33,786 bases of DNA from Solirubrobacterales bacterium (GCA_019456285.1 VRUE01000008.1:15171-48956), one strand, 5' to 3'; positions 14,740-23,606 are shown, counted from the stretch's first letter. Notes: generated from the sequence alone by a model not told the origin. Numbers and translations: made by a program.

Positions 14740-15921
14740 ATGATCAAGATCTGCGTTCCGAGCCGCTTCGAGCCCGAGCTGCTGGACATCCTCGAGCCGC
14801 TGCAGCGTGAGACCGGCCGCATCCACGAGATCTATGGCTCGCTGTCGCGCTCGGTGATCGGGAGCGGCCGCCCGGCGCGCCGGCTCGCCCAGCAGGGCGG
14901 CTCACCGACCTTCGCCGACGTGCGGCGCTTCACCGAGCGTGCCCACGACTCGGGCATCCGGGTCAACTACCTGCTCAACTCGGCGGTGCTCGACCACACC
15001 GAGTACACGCGCGCCGGTCGCGAACGGATCCTGGACTACGTCGGCGAGGTGACCGACGCGGGCGTGGACATGGTGACGATCGCCGTGCCCTACCTGATCG
15101 AGCTGGTGCGCAGCCGCTTTCCCGAGCTGCCGGTGAGCGTCTCCGTGATCTGCGAGGTGGCCGACACCCATAGCCTGCGTCTCTTCGAAGGCTTCGGCGT
15201 GCAGCGGGTGCAGCTCGCCGAGGAGTGCAACCGCGATCTGCCGCTGCTCGAGTCGCTGGCCGAGACCGCCGGCAGCGAGCTGTCGCTCGTGGTCAACAAC
15301 GGCTGCCTGCGCTTCTGCGCCCACCGCTCGTACCACCACACGTTGTGCACGCAGGGCTCCCGGAGCGACAGGCCCGACCACGGCTACATCGACTACCCCC
15401 TGCTCAAGTGCTCCGCCGAGCGGGCACGTCACCCGGTGGAGCTCCTGCGCTCACCCTGGATCCGCCCCGAGGACCTGCGTTACTACGGGGAGCACTTCGG
15501 CATCGAGCTGTTCAAGCTCGCCGGCCGGCAGCTGCCGCTGGCCAACATCGCGACGATGGCCACCGCCTACGCGCACCTGGGCTACGACGGCAACTTCCTC
15601 GATCTGCTGGCCACCCCGGCGGTCAACTTCGCGCGTCACCCGATGACGGCCGGCCTGGCCGCCGCACGCGGGCCCGACGGCTTCGAGACTCCGGACCTCC
15701 ACATCGACAACGCGCGGCTGGGCAAGCTGACGCGCGCTCTTCACGCCCGTGGAGGTTGCGGCGGGGCACGCGACTGTGAGGAGTGCCGCCTCTGCGACAC
15801 GATGATGCCGCAGGTGATCGGCGCTGACGATCCCGCCGCGCGGATCGAGCACGCAGAGGTGCTGGAGGGACTGATCGGAGAGCTCGCGGACGGATCCTGG
15901 TGCACGGCGGAGGAGCCCTAG
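14740..15921 (+). CDS. U32 peptidase-family (UbiU/UbiV/RlhA-like) iron-sulfur protein
   Basis: This 393-aa protein has the TIM-barrel pattern of the U32 family (VDMVTIAVPYLIEL, then FPELPVSVSVICEVAD, then FEGFGVQRVQLAEE). Cysteines C189, C193, C203 and C224 are grouped as in U32 members that bind a [4Fe-4S] cluster, and the C-terminus adds CGGARDCEECRLC. Characterised bacterial relatives (UbiU-UbiV, RlhA, TrhP) carry out oxygen-independent hydroxylation with prephenate as oxygen donor; others are collagenase-like peptidases. Next to Mo oxidoreductases and CoA ligases, a hydroxylase-like role is attractive but inferred. The ATG follows GGGGAG. It lies in the same frame as the upstream gene, separated by one stop and 16 codons. 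Confidence 0.78.
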   Translation: MIKICVPSRFEPELLDILEPLQRETGRIHEIYGSLSRSVIGSGRPARRLAQQGGSPTFADVRRFTERAHDSGIRVNYLLNSAVLDHTEYTRAGRERILDYVGEVTDAGVDMVTIAVPYLIELVRSRFPELPVSVSVICEVADTHSLRLFEGFGVQRVQLAEECNRDLPLLESLAETAGSELSLVVNNGCLRFCAHRSYHHTLCTQGSRSDRPDHGYIDYPLLKCSAERARHPVELLRSPWIRPEDLRYYGEHFGIELFKLAGRQLPLANIATMATAYAHLGYDGNFLDLLATPAVNFARHPMTAGLAAARGPDGFETPDLHIDNARLGKLTRALHARGGCGGARDCEECRLCDTMMPQVIGADDPAARIEHAEVLEGLIGELADGSWCTAEEP

Positions 15922-15956
15922 AAGCTCGATGTGGGTTATCCAGGCGTGTTCTCGGC

Positions 15957-15962
15957 TATAGC
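15957..15962 (+). promoter_or_regulatory. Candidate -10 box of the M20 peptidase gene
   Basis: TATAGC, inside the 10-bp palindrome GGCTATAGCC (15954-15963), ends 10 nt before the GTG start of the next gene. No ribosome-binding site is visible between, so a leaderless or nearly leaderless transcript is likely. No good -35 is seen. Confidence 0.35.
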
Positions 15963-15971
15963 CTGTCGGGC

Positions 15972-17102
15972 GTGAGCGAGGAGAGTTCACGGCTGCAGGA
16001 GACCTTCGTCCGGCTCTGCGAGATCCGCAGCCCGACCGGGGAGGAGCGCGAGGTCGCCGCCACGATCGCCGCCGAGCTGGGGGCGCTGGGTCTCGAGGTG
16101 GTCGAGGACGACGCGGCCGAGGCAGCGGACGCCGGGGCGGGGAACCTCCTCGCCCGCCTGCCCGGGCGCAGCGAGGAGTGGGTGATGTTCTGCGCTCACG
16201 TCGACACCGTCCCCCACGAGGGGCGGATCGAGGTGGTGCGCGAGGACGGCGTCTTCCGCAGCCGCGGCGAGACGATCCTCGGCGCCGACAACAAGGCGGC
16301 GGTGGCGGTCTTCATGGAGCTGGTCGCCCGCCACGCGGACCAGCCGCCGCCGGTCGGGATCGAGCTGCTGCTGACCGTCGCCGAGGAGCAGGGGCTGCGG
16401 GGCGCCAGGGCGTTCGACGTCGGAGCGCTGCGTTCGGGCTGCGGCTTCGTCGTCGACCACGCGAGCCCGATCGGCGAGGTGATCGTCACCTCGCCGACCC
16501 AGCAGCAGGTCGTCGCCGACTTCGCCGGGGTCGAGGCGCATGCCGGGATCCGGCCCGAGGACGGCAACAACGCGATCGCCGCCGCGGCGGCCGCCATATC
16601 CCGAATGGAGCTGGGGCGGCTCGACGAGGAGACGACGGCGAACGTCGGCGTGATCGCGGGCGGCACCTCGAGCAACGTGGTGCCTGGTCACTGCCGGGTC
16701 ACCGCCGAGGCCCGCAGCCTCGACGCCGAGCGGACCGCCGAGGTGGCGGGCGCGCTGACCGAGGCCTGCGCCTGGGGGGCCACCGAGCACGGCTGCGACG
16801 TCGACGTGCGGGTCGAGGAGCTGTTCCGCGGCTACGAGGTGCCGCCTTCGTCGCCCTCGCTGGCGCTTGCCGAGGCGGGGCTGCGCCGGGCCGGCTTCGA
16901 GCCGGAGCGGGCGGCGACCGGCGGCGGCAGCGACGCCAACGCGCTGATCGCCGCCGGGTTCGACTGCGTCCTGCTCGCCAACGGCACCGAGGCCAACCAC
17001 ACGCCGGATGAGAACGTCTCCGCAGGCAGCCTCGACGCGATGCTCGAGATCTGCGAGGGGATCGTCGCCGAGGCCGCCGAGGCCGCTGCGGGCACGGACT
17101 AG
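15972..17102 (+). CDS. M20 family metallopeptidase (PepT-like)
   Basis: This 376-aa dinuclear zinc peptidase probably cleaves small peptides in the cytoplasm. Metal-binding motifs are visible: HVDTVPHEG, GADNKAAVAVFMEL, TVAEEQGLRGARAF (catalytic Glu-Glu pair) and a late TEANHTPDE histidine. GGGSDAN near the C-terminus fits the family. I chose the GTG at 15972 because the earlier in-frame ATG lies inside the upstream U32 gene and the protein then begins just before the conserved LCEIRSPTGEE. It opens a new transcription unit 50 bp after the redox cluster. The DUF3866 gene overlaps its stop by one base. Confidence 0.88.
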   Translation: MSEESSRLQETFVRLCEIRSPTGEEREVAATIAAELGALGLEVVEDDAAEAADAGAGNLLARLPGRSEEWVMFCAHVDTVPHEGRIEVVREDGVFRSRGETILGADNKAAVAVFMELVARHADQPPPVGIELLLTVAEEQGLRGARAFDVGALRSGCGFVVDHASPIGEVIVTSPTQQQVVADFAGVEAHAGIRPEDGNNAIAAAAAAISRMELGRLDEETTANVGVIAGGTSSNVVPGHCRVTAEARSLDAERTAEVAGALTEACAWGATEHGCDVDVRVEELFRGYEVPPSSPSLALAEAGLRRAGFEPERAATGGGSDANALIAAGFDCVLLANGTEANHTPDENVSAGSLDAMLEICEGIVAEAAEAAAGTD

Positions 17103-18118
17103 TGTCCGGCCGCCTGAAGCTGCGGCGGGGCGTGGTCGTCGGCGAGGATCCGCTGGCGGTCGAGGTCGACGGTGAGCGGCGGGAGGCCTGGGCGGACACC
17201 GCGCTGCTGGGGGAGATGCGCGAGGGTGACGAGGTCGTCGTCAACGTCGCGGCTCGCGACCTCGGGCTCGGCTCCGGCGGCTTCGACGTCGTCCACGTCA
17301 ACCTGACCCGTGGGCTGGAGGGGGGAGGCGGGGACGGCGAGCGCGTGATCAAGCTCAACTACAGCTCGCTCCAGCACCCGATCGAGCCGGTGGAGCGCCC
17401 GGTCGGCGAGGCCGGGCGGGGAGCGTCGCCTCCGGTCCTGGTGCTGCCGCTGCACGGCCATCTGGCCCCGGCGGCCTGGGCGGCCGCCCAGGCGTCGCAG
17501 GGGATGAAGGTGGGCTACGTGCAGACCGGCGGCGGCGCGCTGCCGGGAACGCTCAGCCGCGACGTGGCCGAGCTGCGCGAGCGCGGCCTGCTCTGCGGCC
17601 ACCTCACCGCCGCCCCGGCCTACGGCGGCGAGCAGGAGGCGGTCTCGGTCGCCGGGGCACTCGACGCCGCCGCGGAGCGGCTCGGCTGGGACGCGGTCCT
17701 CGCCGGCCCCGGCCCGGGGGTCATCGGCTCGGAGACCCGGCTCGGGCACGGCGGGATCGCGGCGCTCGACACCGCGCACGCGGCGCTCGCCCTGGGGATG
17801 CCGACTCTGCTCTCGCCGCGCCTCTCGGCGGTGGACCCGCGTGAGCGCCACCGCGGCGTCAGCCACCACACGCTGACCGTGATGGAGCTGCTGCTCGGCG
17901 GGGTGGAGGTGCCGGTGCCGGCCGGGGAGGCGGTCGCGATCGCCGTGCTGGCGGGGGCAGCCGGCTGGCGGCACCGGCTGCGGCAGGAGGCGGTCGACCT
18001 CGGCGGCTACGCGGCCAGCGGGCTGCCCGCCCGCACGATGGGGCGCGGCCTCGACGAGGATCCGCTCTTCTTCGCCGCGGCGCTGGCCGCGGGCGCCGCC
18101 TTGCGCCGCAAGGGATGA
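17102..18118 (+). CDS. DUF3866 family protein
   Basis: This 338-aa protein matches the DUF3866 family, widespread in Actinobacteria and of unknown function. Visible features are an N-terminal beta-rich domain, IKLNYSSLQHP, VLPLHGHLAPAAWAA, GYVQTGGGALPGTLS, GPGPGVIGSETRLGHGG and SPRLSAVDPRERHRGVSHHT. The several His, Arg and Gly motifs suggest a phosphate or nucleotide ligand, but I would not assign an enzyme activity. The GTG start overlaps the peptidase stop codon, so it is translationally coupled. It lies upstream of xerD. Confidence 0.82.
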   Translation: MSGRLKLRRGVVVGEDPLAVEVDGERREAWADTALLGEMREGDEVVVNVAARDLGLGSGGFDVVHVNLTRGLEGGGGDGERVIKLNYSSLQHPIEPVERPVGEAGRGASPPVLVLPLHGHLAPAAWAAAQASQGMKVGYVQTGGGALPGTLSRDVAELRERGLLCGHLTAAPAYGGEQEAVSVAGALDAAAERLGWDAVLAGPGPGVIGSETRLGHGGIAALDTAHAALALGMPTLLSPRLSAVDPRERHRGVSHHTLTVMELLLGGVEVPVPAGEAVAIAVLAGAAGWRHRLRQEAVDLGGYAASGLPARTMGRGLDEDPLFFAAALAAGAALRRKG

Positions 18119-18143
18119 GGCTCGGCCGGGAGAACCAGCCCGC

Positions 18144-19109
18144 ATGGCGATCGCGGTCAAGCCCCCGTCCGCCCCGGAGCCCGCGAGCCCCGGGGCCGCC
18201 AGCCGCTTCGAGGGCCTCGTCCTCGACTTCCTCTCCTACCTGGAGCTGGAGCGCGGCCTTTCCCGCAACACGCTGAGCGCCTACCGGACCGACCTCCTCC
18301 AGTACGGCGAGTTCCTCGCCGACCGCGATGCCGATGCGCTCGCCGCGCGCCCTGCCGACATCGCCGACTTCCTCGCCAACCTGGCGGCCGGCAACGGCCG
18401 CCCGGCCTGCTCGGCCTCGACGGTGCACCGCAAGGCGGCCTGCCTGCGCTCCTTCTACAAGCACCTGCGCCGCGACGAGCTGATCGCCGACGACCCGACC
18501 GCGGCGCTCAGCACGCCGCGCCGCGCCAAGAAGCTGCCCCAGGTCCTCAACTACTCCGAGGTGCAGAAGCTGCTCGCCGCGCCGCGCGGGGACGAGCCGA
18601 CCGTGCTGCGCGACCGCGCCCTGCTCGAGGTGATGTACGCGTGCGGGCTGCGCGCCTCGGAGACGACCGGGCTGGAGATGGCCGACCTCGACCTGCGCCA
18701 GGGCTTCCTGCGCGCCCGCGGCAAGGGCTCCAAGGAGCGGCTGGTGCCGCTCGGCCGCAAGGCGATTGCCGCGATCGGCGCCTACCTGCGCGGCGGCCGG
18801 CCGAAGCTGGTCGGCGAGCGCCACGAGGCGAAGCTGTTCGTCAACTTTCGCGGCGGCCCGCTGAGCCGTCAGGGCCTCTACAAGATCGTCAAGCGCCACG
18901 CTCGCGCCGCCGGGCTGGCCGGGCAGATGAGCCCGCACACCCTGCGCCACAGCTTCGCCACCCACCTGCTGGCCGGCGGCTGCGACCTGCGCGCCGTGCA
19001 GGAGATGCTCGGCCACGCCGATATCTCGACCACCCAGATGTACACGCACCTCTCCGGCGAGCAGCTGAAGGAGGTCTACTTCCGCGCCCACCCGCGGGCG
19101 GTCGTCTAG
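18144..19109 (+). CDS. xerD: XerC/XerD-type tyrosine recombinase
   Basis: This 321-aa site-specific recombinase would resolve chromosome dimers at dif together with a partner. The N-terminal SAM-like domain (LDFLSYLELERGLSRNTLSAY) is followed by the catalytic domain with R170 (ACGLRASET), H265 and R268 (HTLRHS), H291 (GHADIS) and nucleophile Y300 (TQMYTHL). The C-terminal HPRA motif is typical of Xer proteins. Length is close to the usual 300. XerD rather than XerC is favoured by the DISTTQMYTH context but is not certain. It is not linked to the integrative element 10 kb away. Confidence 0.88.
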   Translation: MAIAVKPPSAPEPASPGAASRFEGLVLDFLSYLELERGLSRNTLSAYRTDLLQYGEFLADRDADALAARPADIADFLANLAAGNGRPACSASTVHRKAACLRSFYKHLRRDELIADDPTAALSTPRRAKKLPQVLNYSEVQKLLAAPRGDEPTVLRDRALLEVMYACGLRASETTGLEMADLDLRQGFLRARGKGSKERLVPLGRKAIAAIGAYLRGGRPKLVGERHEAKLFVNFRGGPLSRQGLYKIVKRHARAAGLAGQMSPHTLRHSFATHLLAGGCDLRAVQEMLGHADISTTQMYTHLSGEQLKEVYFRAHPRAVV

Positions 19110-19111
19110 CG

Positions 19112-19162
19112 CACCGAGTGGCGCGTTAGTCGGGCTATGCGCGATTAACGCGCCACTCGGTG
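19112..19162. repeat. Perfect 17-bp inverted repeat between xerD and mutM
   Basis: CACCGAGTGGCGCGTTA (19112-19128) is repeated exactly in inverse orientation at 19146-19162, around a 17-nt spacer. It starts two bases after the xerD stop and ends 17 bp before the mutM start. No T-tract follows. It may be a bidirectional attenuating hairpin, an operator, or a copy of a dispersed repeat; a simple intrinsic terminator is less likely. Confidence 0.85.
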
Positions 19163-19179
19163 AGATAGAACAGGGGGCG

Positions 19180-20082
19180 ATGCCCGAGCTGCCCGAGGTC
19201 GAGACGGTCTGCCGCCAATTGGAGCCGGAGCTGGCAGGGCGGCGGATCGAGCGGCTGGAGGTGCTCGACGAGCGCTGGTCGCGCCCGGTGGCGCCCGCCG
19301 AGCTGGAGGCAGCGGTCGGCGGGCGGGCGATCGAGGGGCTGGGGCGGCGCGGCAAGTACCTGCTGCTGGCGCTGGACGGAGGGCGGACCCTGGTCATGCA
19401 CCTGCGGATGACGGGCAACCTGGTCCTGGTCGAGGGCGGTGCGAAGCTCGATCCCTCCGAGGGGCGGCGGCTCTACGAGGGGGAGCGCTCGACCTCGGAG
19501 CGCCACCTGCGCGCCCGCTTCGCGCTCGACGATGGTCGCGAGCTGTGGTTCACCGACCCGCGCCGCTTCGGCGAGGCGTTCCTCGTCGACGACGCGGAGC
19601 TGAAGGCCCGCTTCAAGCGGCTCGGGGTCGAGCCGCTCTCCGGCGAGTTCACGCCGGAGGCGTTGGGCGAGATCGCCGCCGGGCGCACCGTGCCGTTGAA
19701 GTCCTTCCTGCTCGACCAGTCGGGCGTTGCCGGGGTGGGGAACATCTACGCAGACGAGGCGCTGTTCCGGGCGCGGCTGCACCCGCTCTCACCCGCCGGC
19801 TCGATGCGGTTCGAGCACCACGAGGCGCTGCGCGACGCGGTCGTCGCCGCGCTGGAGGCGGGGATTGAGGGCGGCGGCGCCTCGATCGACGATTACCGCG
19901 ACGGGCACGGCGAGAAGGGCACGATGCAGGACGAGTTCCTCGTCCACACCCGGGAGGGCGAGCCGTGCCCGCGCTGCGGCGGCGCGATCGCGCGGATCGC
20001 CGTCGCCGGCCGCTCGACCTACTACTGCCCGAGCTGCCAGGTACGGCTGCCCCGCCGCCGTCCGGCCCGTCGGTCAGCTTAA
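19180..20082 (+). CDS. mutM: Formamidopyrimidine-DNA glycosylase (Fpg/MutM)
   Basis: This 300-aa base-excision repair enzyme removes oxidised purines such as 8-oxoguanine and nicks the abasic site. The mature N-terminus PELPEVETV supplies the catalytic Pro and Glu. The GRRGKYLLL lysine, the GNIYADEALF helix-two-turn-helix and the zinc finger (C263-x2-C266-x16-C283-x2-C286) are intact. The segment YEGERSTSERHLRARF is a little longer than in the E. coli enzyme. The ATG is preceded by GGGGG. It heads the mutM-recO-dgt-dnaG DNA maintenance series. Confidence 0.95.
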   Translation: MPELPEVETVCRQLEPELAGRRIERLEVLDERWSRPVAPAELEAAVGGRAIEGLGRRGKYLLLALDGGRTLVMHLRMTGNLVLVEGGAKLDPSEGRRLYEGERSTSERHLRARFALDDGRELWFTDPRRFGEAFLVDDAELKARFKRLGVEPLSGEFTPEALGEIAAGRTVPLKSFLLDQSGVAGVGNIYADEALFRARLHPLSPAGSMRFEHHEALRDAVVAALEAGIEGGGASIDDYRDGHGEKGTMQDEFLVHTREGEPCPRCGGAIARIAVAGRSTYYCPSCQVRLPRRRPARRSA

Positions 20083-20088
20083 GCTTCG

Positions 20089-20814
20089 ATGCGCGGCACG
20101 ACGGTGAAGACGGAGGTGGTGGTCCTGCGCAGCATCCGCTACGGCGAGGCCGACCGCATCCTCCACCTCTACTCGGCGACGCGGGGCCGGGTCGGAGCGA
20201 TCGCCAAGGGGGCGCGGCGGCCGAGGTCGCGCTTCGGCGGCCGGTTGGAGCCGTTCTTCCGGCTCGACTTGGTGCTGCACGAAGGCCGCGGCGAGCTGCT
20301 CACGGTCACCAGCGCCGCCACGGTCGACGGCTACCCGCGGCTGCGCTCCTCCGGCCCCGCCCTGAGCGCCGGCGCCCGCGCCTGCGACGCGGTGCTGCGC
20401 CTGCTCGACTCGGCCGAGCCCAACCCGCCCGCCTACAACCTGCTCTGCCGCTACCTGGCGATCCTCGACGACCAATCCCTGGAGCGGGCGGCGGGGATCG
20501 AGACGGCGCTCTCCTTCCGCTTCAAGCTGGCGCTGGCCGCCGGCTTCGCCCCCGAGCTGGCCTGCTGCGCGCGCTGTGGCGAGGCCGAGCGCCTCAGCGG
20601 CTTCTCGGGCGCCGCGGGCGGCGTCGTCTGCGCCGGCTGCGAGGCGGGCTCCTTCGAGCTGTCGGAGGAGGCGCACCGCTTCATGGTGGAGGCGGTCGCC
20701 CGGCCGCTGTCCGAGGCGCCGGACGCCGGGGAGCGGGCGCTGCGCCAGGTCGAGCGGGCGGTCGGGGAGACGCTGGAGCACCACGCGCACGTGCGCCTGC
20801 GCTCCGCGGCGTAG
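20089..20814 (+). CDS. recO: DNA repair protein RecO
   Basis: This 241-aa protein is the RecFOR-pathway mediator that anneals single strands and loads RecA. The N-terminal OB fold contains the typical TEVVVLRSIRYGEADRIL and GRVGAIAKGARRPRSRFGG. A zinc-binding group CCARC with CAGC lies at about residues 159-183. It starts six bases after the mutM stop. Its TAG stop is part of the candidate -10 box of the next gene. Confidence 0.94.
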   Translation: MRGTTVKTEVVVLRSIRYGEADRILHLYSATRGRVGAIAKGARRPRSRFGGRLEPFFRLDLVLHEGRGELLTVTSAATVDGYPRLRSSGPALSAGARACDAVLRLLDSAEPNPPAYNLLCRYLAILDDQSLERAAGIETALSFRFKLALAAGFAPELACCARCGEAERLSGFSGAAGGVVCAGCEAGSFELSEEAHRFMVEAVARPLSEAPDAGERALRQVERAVGETLEHHAHVRLRSAA

Positions 20815-20817
20815 GAT
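20812..20817 (+). promoter_or_regulatory. Candidate -10 box giving a leaderless dgt transcript
   Basis: TAGGAT overlaps the recO stop codon, and the GTG start of dgt begins exactly 7 nt after its last base, the normal distance to a transcription start. No Shine-Dalgarno sequence can fit. This suggests that dgt is read from a leaderless message in addition to read-through. Confidence 0.5.
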
Positions 20818-20823
20818 CGGGCG

Positions 20824-21834
20824 GTGCCCGTCACCGCCAGCCTTGAGGACCGGGTCCGCGCCTGGGAGGCCGAGCTCCTCTCCGGCTCGGCGACCCCGTC
20901 CTATCCGGCCCACCGCCGCGCCGAAGAGCCGGACAGCCCGCTCCGCACCCCCTTCCAGCGCGACCGCGACCGGATCGTCCACTCGAAGGCGTTCCGGCGC
21001 CTCAAGCACAAGACCCAGGTCTTCGTCGCTCCCGAGGGCGACCACTACCGGACCCGCCTCACCCACACGCTGGAGGCCTGCGGGATCGCCCGCACCGTCG
21101 CCCGCGCGCTCGGCCTCAACGAGGACCTGACCGAGGCGATCGGGCTTGGCCACGACCTCGGCCACCCGCCCTTCGGCCACACCGGCGAGGCGGTCCTCGA
21201 CGAGGCGATGCGGGAACGCTGCGGCGGCGGCTTCAAGCACAACGTCCACTCGCTGCGGGTGGTCGACGTGTTGGAGCGCGACGGTCAGGGGCTGAACCTG
21301 ACCGAGCAGGTCCGCGACGGCATCCTCAACCACACCGGCTCGGACGGGCCGGTGACCCCGGAGGGGCGGATCGTGAAGCTGGTCGACCGGGTCGCCTACA
21401 TCAACCACGACATCGACGACGCGCTGCGGGCCGGGATCCTGCGGCCCGACGACCTGCCCGCCGCCGAGATCGAGCTGCTCGGGTCGACCGGGTCGGAGCG
21501 GATCGACAGGCTGGTCCGGGACATCGTCGCGCGCTCGGCCGGGGCCGACGACATCGTCCAGAGCGAGGAGGTCGGCGGCGCGATGCTGCGGTTGCGCGAG
21601 TTCATGTTCGACCGGGTCTACCTGGGCGAGGCGACGCGGCGCGAGCACGAGCGGGTGCACCGCACCCTGCGCGGCCTCATCGACCACTACATGGAGCATC
21701 CCGAGGAGGCGCCGGAGGGTGAGCCGGGGGCGAGCGACTGCCAGCGGGTCGCCGACTACGTCGCCGGGATGACCGACCGCTACTGCATCGCCAGGTTCAC
21801 GGAGTTGACGATCCCCGAGGCGGCGAGATTCTGA
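20824..21834 (+). CDS. dgt: dGTPase-like HD-domain nucleotide triphosphohydrolase
   Basis: This 336-aa HD-superfamily protein would hydrolyse dNTPs to deoxynucleoside and triphosphate. It has the characteristic RTPFQRDRDRIVHSKAFRRL start, the histidine of THTLEACGIAR, and the metal-binding HD in GLGHDLGHPPFGHTGE, followed by DRVAYINHDIDDAL. Length fits the short, DNA-damage-associated branch found beside dnaG in Actinobacteria. The stop overlaps the dnaG start by one base (TGATG). Confidence 0.93.
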   Translation: MPVTASLEDRVRAWEAELLSGSATPSYPAHRRAEEPDSPLRTPFQRDRDRIVHSKAFRRLKHKTQVFVAPEGDHYRTRLTHTLEACGIARTVARALGLNEDLTEAIGLGHDLGHPPFGHTGEAVLDEAMRERCGGGFKHNVHSLRVVDVLERDGQGLNLTEQVRDGILNHTGSDGPVTPEGRIVKLVDRVAYINHDIDDALRAGILRPDDLPAAEIELLGSTGSERIDRLVRDIVARSAGADDIVQSEEVGGAMLRLREFMFDRVYLGEATRREHERVHRTLRGLIDHYMEHPEEAPEGEPGASDCQRVADYVAGMTDRYCIARFTELTIPEAARF

Positions 21835-23606
21835 TGGCGCTGATCTCCACCGAGAGCCTGGAGCGGGTCAAGCAGGCGGCCGACATCGTCGAGGTGATCT
21901 CCGCCCACACCGACCTGCGGCGCCAGGGCGCTCGCTGGGTCGGCCTCTGCCCGTTCCACGAGGAGCGCACGCCGTCGTTCTCGGTCGAGCCCCAGGAGAA
22001 GCTCTACCACTGCTTCGGCTGCGGGGTCGGCGGCGACACGATCAAGTTCATCGAGGAGAAGGAGGGGCTCGGCTTCGCCGAGGCGGTGGAGCTGCTGGCC
22101 GACCGCTACGGGGTCGAGCTGGAGCGCGAGCGGGAGGACCCCCGTGCCGAGGCGAGGCGGCAGCAGCGCCGCCGCCTCGAGGAGCTGCTCGATCGCACCG
22201 CGGCCTTCTACGCGAGCTATCTCTGGGACTCGAAGGAGGCGGGCAGGGCGCGCGAGTACCTCGGGGGGCGCGGCCTGGGCGAGGAGGTGCTGCGGGCGTT
22301 CGGGGTCGGCTACGCGCCCAGCGCCTGGGACCAGGTGCTGCTGCGCGGACAGCGGGCCGGCTTCAAGGTCGACGAGCTGCGCGGGGTCGGGCTGGTGCAG
22401 CGGGGGCGGGGGGGAGGCGAGTACGACCGCTTCCGCTCCCGGATCATGTTCCCGATCCGCGATCGCCGCGGCCGCGCGTTCGGCTTCGGCGGTCGGGCGA
22501 TGCGCTCCGACCAGGGCGCCAAGTACGTCAACACCGCGGAGACCGACTTCTTCCACAAGAGCCGCATGCTCTACGGGATCGACCGGGCCAGGGGGGCGAT
22601 CGCCAAGGCGGGACGGGCGGTCGTGGTCGAGGGCTACACCGACGTGCTCGCCCTGCACCAGGCGGGGGTCGAGGAGGCGGTCGGGGTGATGGGCACGGCG
22701 ATCACCGAGGAGCAGGTGGCGGCGCTCTCGGGGATGGTCGAGGAGGTGGTGCTGGCGCTCGACGCCGACTCGGCCGGGCAGGAGGCGATGCTGCGCGCGC
22801 AGCGGGTCGCGGCGGGGCGGAAGATGCGGATCCGGGTGGCGGCGATGCCGGCCGGCGAGGACCCGGCCGAGATGATCGCCGAGGAGGGCGGCGCGGAGCG
22901 GTTCCGGGAGCTGGTCGAGGGGGCGGTGGAGCTGTCGGCGTTCCAGGTCGGGCTGGTGCTGGACGGCGCCGACGTCTCCTCCCCGGCCGAGCGTGACCGG
23001 GCGCTGGGCGAGGTGGCGCCGATCCTGGCCGGGATGGGGGAGACGGCGAGCCGCGACGACCTGGTGAGGCGGGTGTCGGAGCGGCTCGACCTGGAGCCGG
23101 CGATGGTGATGGGGCGGCTGACGGCGGCGCGGCCGCCGAGCGACGGTTCCGCGGAGCCGCCACGGCGGGGAAACGGCGCGCCCCGGCGCGGGGCCGGCGA
23201 GCTGACCTCGCGCGAGCGCCGCGAGCGGGCGTTGCTGGCGATGTGCATCGCGCTGCCGAAGGAGGGCGGGGACTACCTGGACCGCCTGACCGACGCCCAC
23301 CTCTCACCGACCGGCGCCAGCGTCCGCGCCTGGTTGCGCGAGCACCCCGAGGACCCGGCATCCAGCCTCCCCCACGACGACGACGAGCTGGCCGGCCTGA
23401 TCGCCGAGCTGGTCATCCTCGCCCACGACGAGCCCGCCTCCGCCGAGGCGATGGAGCTCAACTTCCTCCTCCTCGAGCAGCGCCGCATCGAGGCCGAGAT
23501 AGCCGCCGCCGGCGAGGCGGGCGACTACGAGCGCCGCGCCGCCCTCAGCCGCGAGCGTGCCGCCCTGGTCGAACGCATCGCCCACACCGAGCGCGTCGGC
23601 AGCTGA
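21834..23606 (+). CDS. dnaG: DNA primase DnaG
   Basis: This 590-aa primase makes RNA primers at the replication fork. The zinc-binding domain is C39-x2-H42 with C60-x2-C63. The RNA polymerase core and TOPRIM follow (VVVEGYTDVLALHQAG and ALDADSAGQEA). A Pro/Gly/Arg-rich linker at about residues 430-460 leads to a helical C-terminal helicase-binding domain rich in Glu and Ala. Length and order are normal. In many bacteria rpoD follows dnaG, but here the next gene is a nuclease-like accessory gene. Confidence 0.96.
   Translation: MALISTESLERVKQAADIVEVISAHTDLRRQGARWVGLCPFHEERTPSFSVEPQEKLYHCFGCGVGGDTIKFIEEKEGLGFAEAVELLADRYGVELEREREDPRAEARRQQRRRLEELLDRTAAFYASYLWDSKEAGRAREYLGGRGLGEEVLRAFGVGYAPSAWDQVLLRGQRAGFKVDELRGVGLVQRGRGGGEYDRFRSRIMFPIRDRRGRAFGFGGRAMRSDQGAKYVNTAETDFFHKSRMLYGIDRARGAIAKAGRAVVVEGYTDVLALHQAGVEEAVGVMGTAITEEQVAALSGMVEEVVLALDADSAGQEAMLRAQRVAAGRKMRIRVAAMPAGEDPAEMIAEEGGAERFRELVEGAVELSAFQVGLVLDGADVSSPAERDRALGEVAPILAGMGETASRDDLVRRVSERLDLEPAMVMGRLTAARPPSDGSAEPPRRGNGAPRRGAGELTSRERRERALLAMCIALPKEGGDYLDRLTDAHLSPTGASVRAWLREHPEDPASSLPHDDDELAGLIAELVILAHDEPASAEAMELNFLLLEQRRIEAEIAAAGEAGDYERRAALSRERAALVERIAHTERVGS

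Noticed and set aside
14689-14740. ANL homologue and U32 gene as one gene split by a nonsense mutation
   Set aside because: They are in the same frame with 16 codons between, but the ANL part stops where a different domain would be expected, the U32 gene has its own GGGGAG site, and U32 proteins start like this one.
15921-15972. Intrinsic terminator at the end of the redox cluster
   Set aside because: The only symmetric sequence is the short GGCTATAGCC palindrome, which fits a -10 box better and has no T-tract.
21780-23300. Reverse-strand open frame opposite dnaG
   Set aside because: Shadow of dnaG; composed of Arg/His/Pro-rich sequence lacking motifs.
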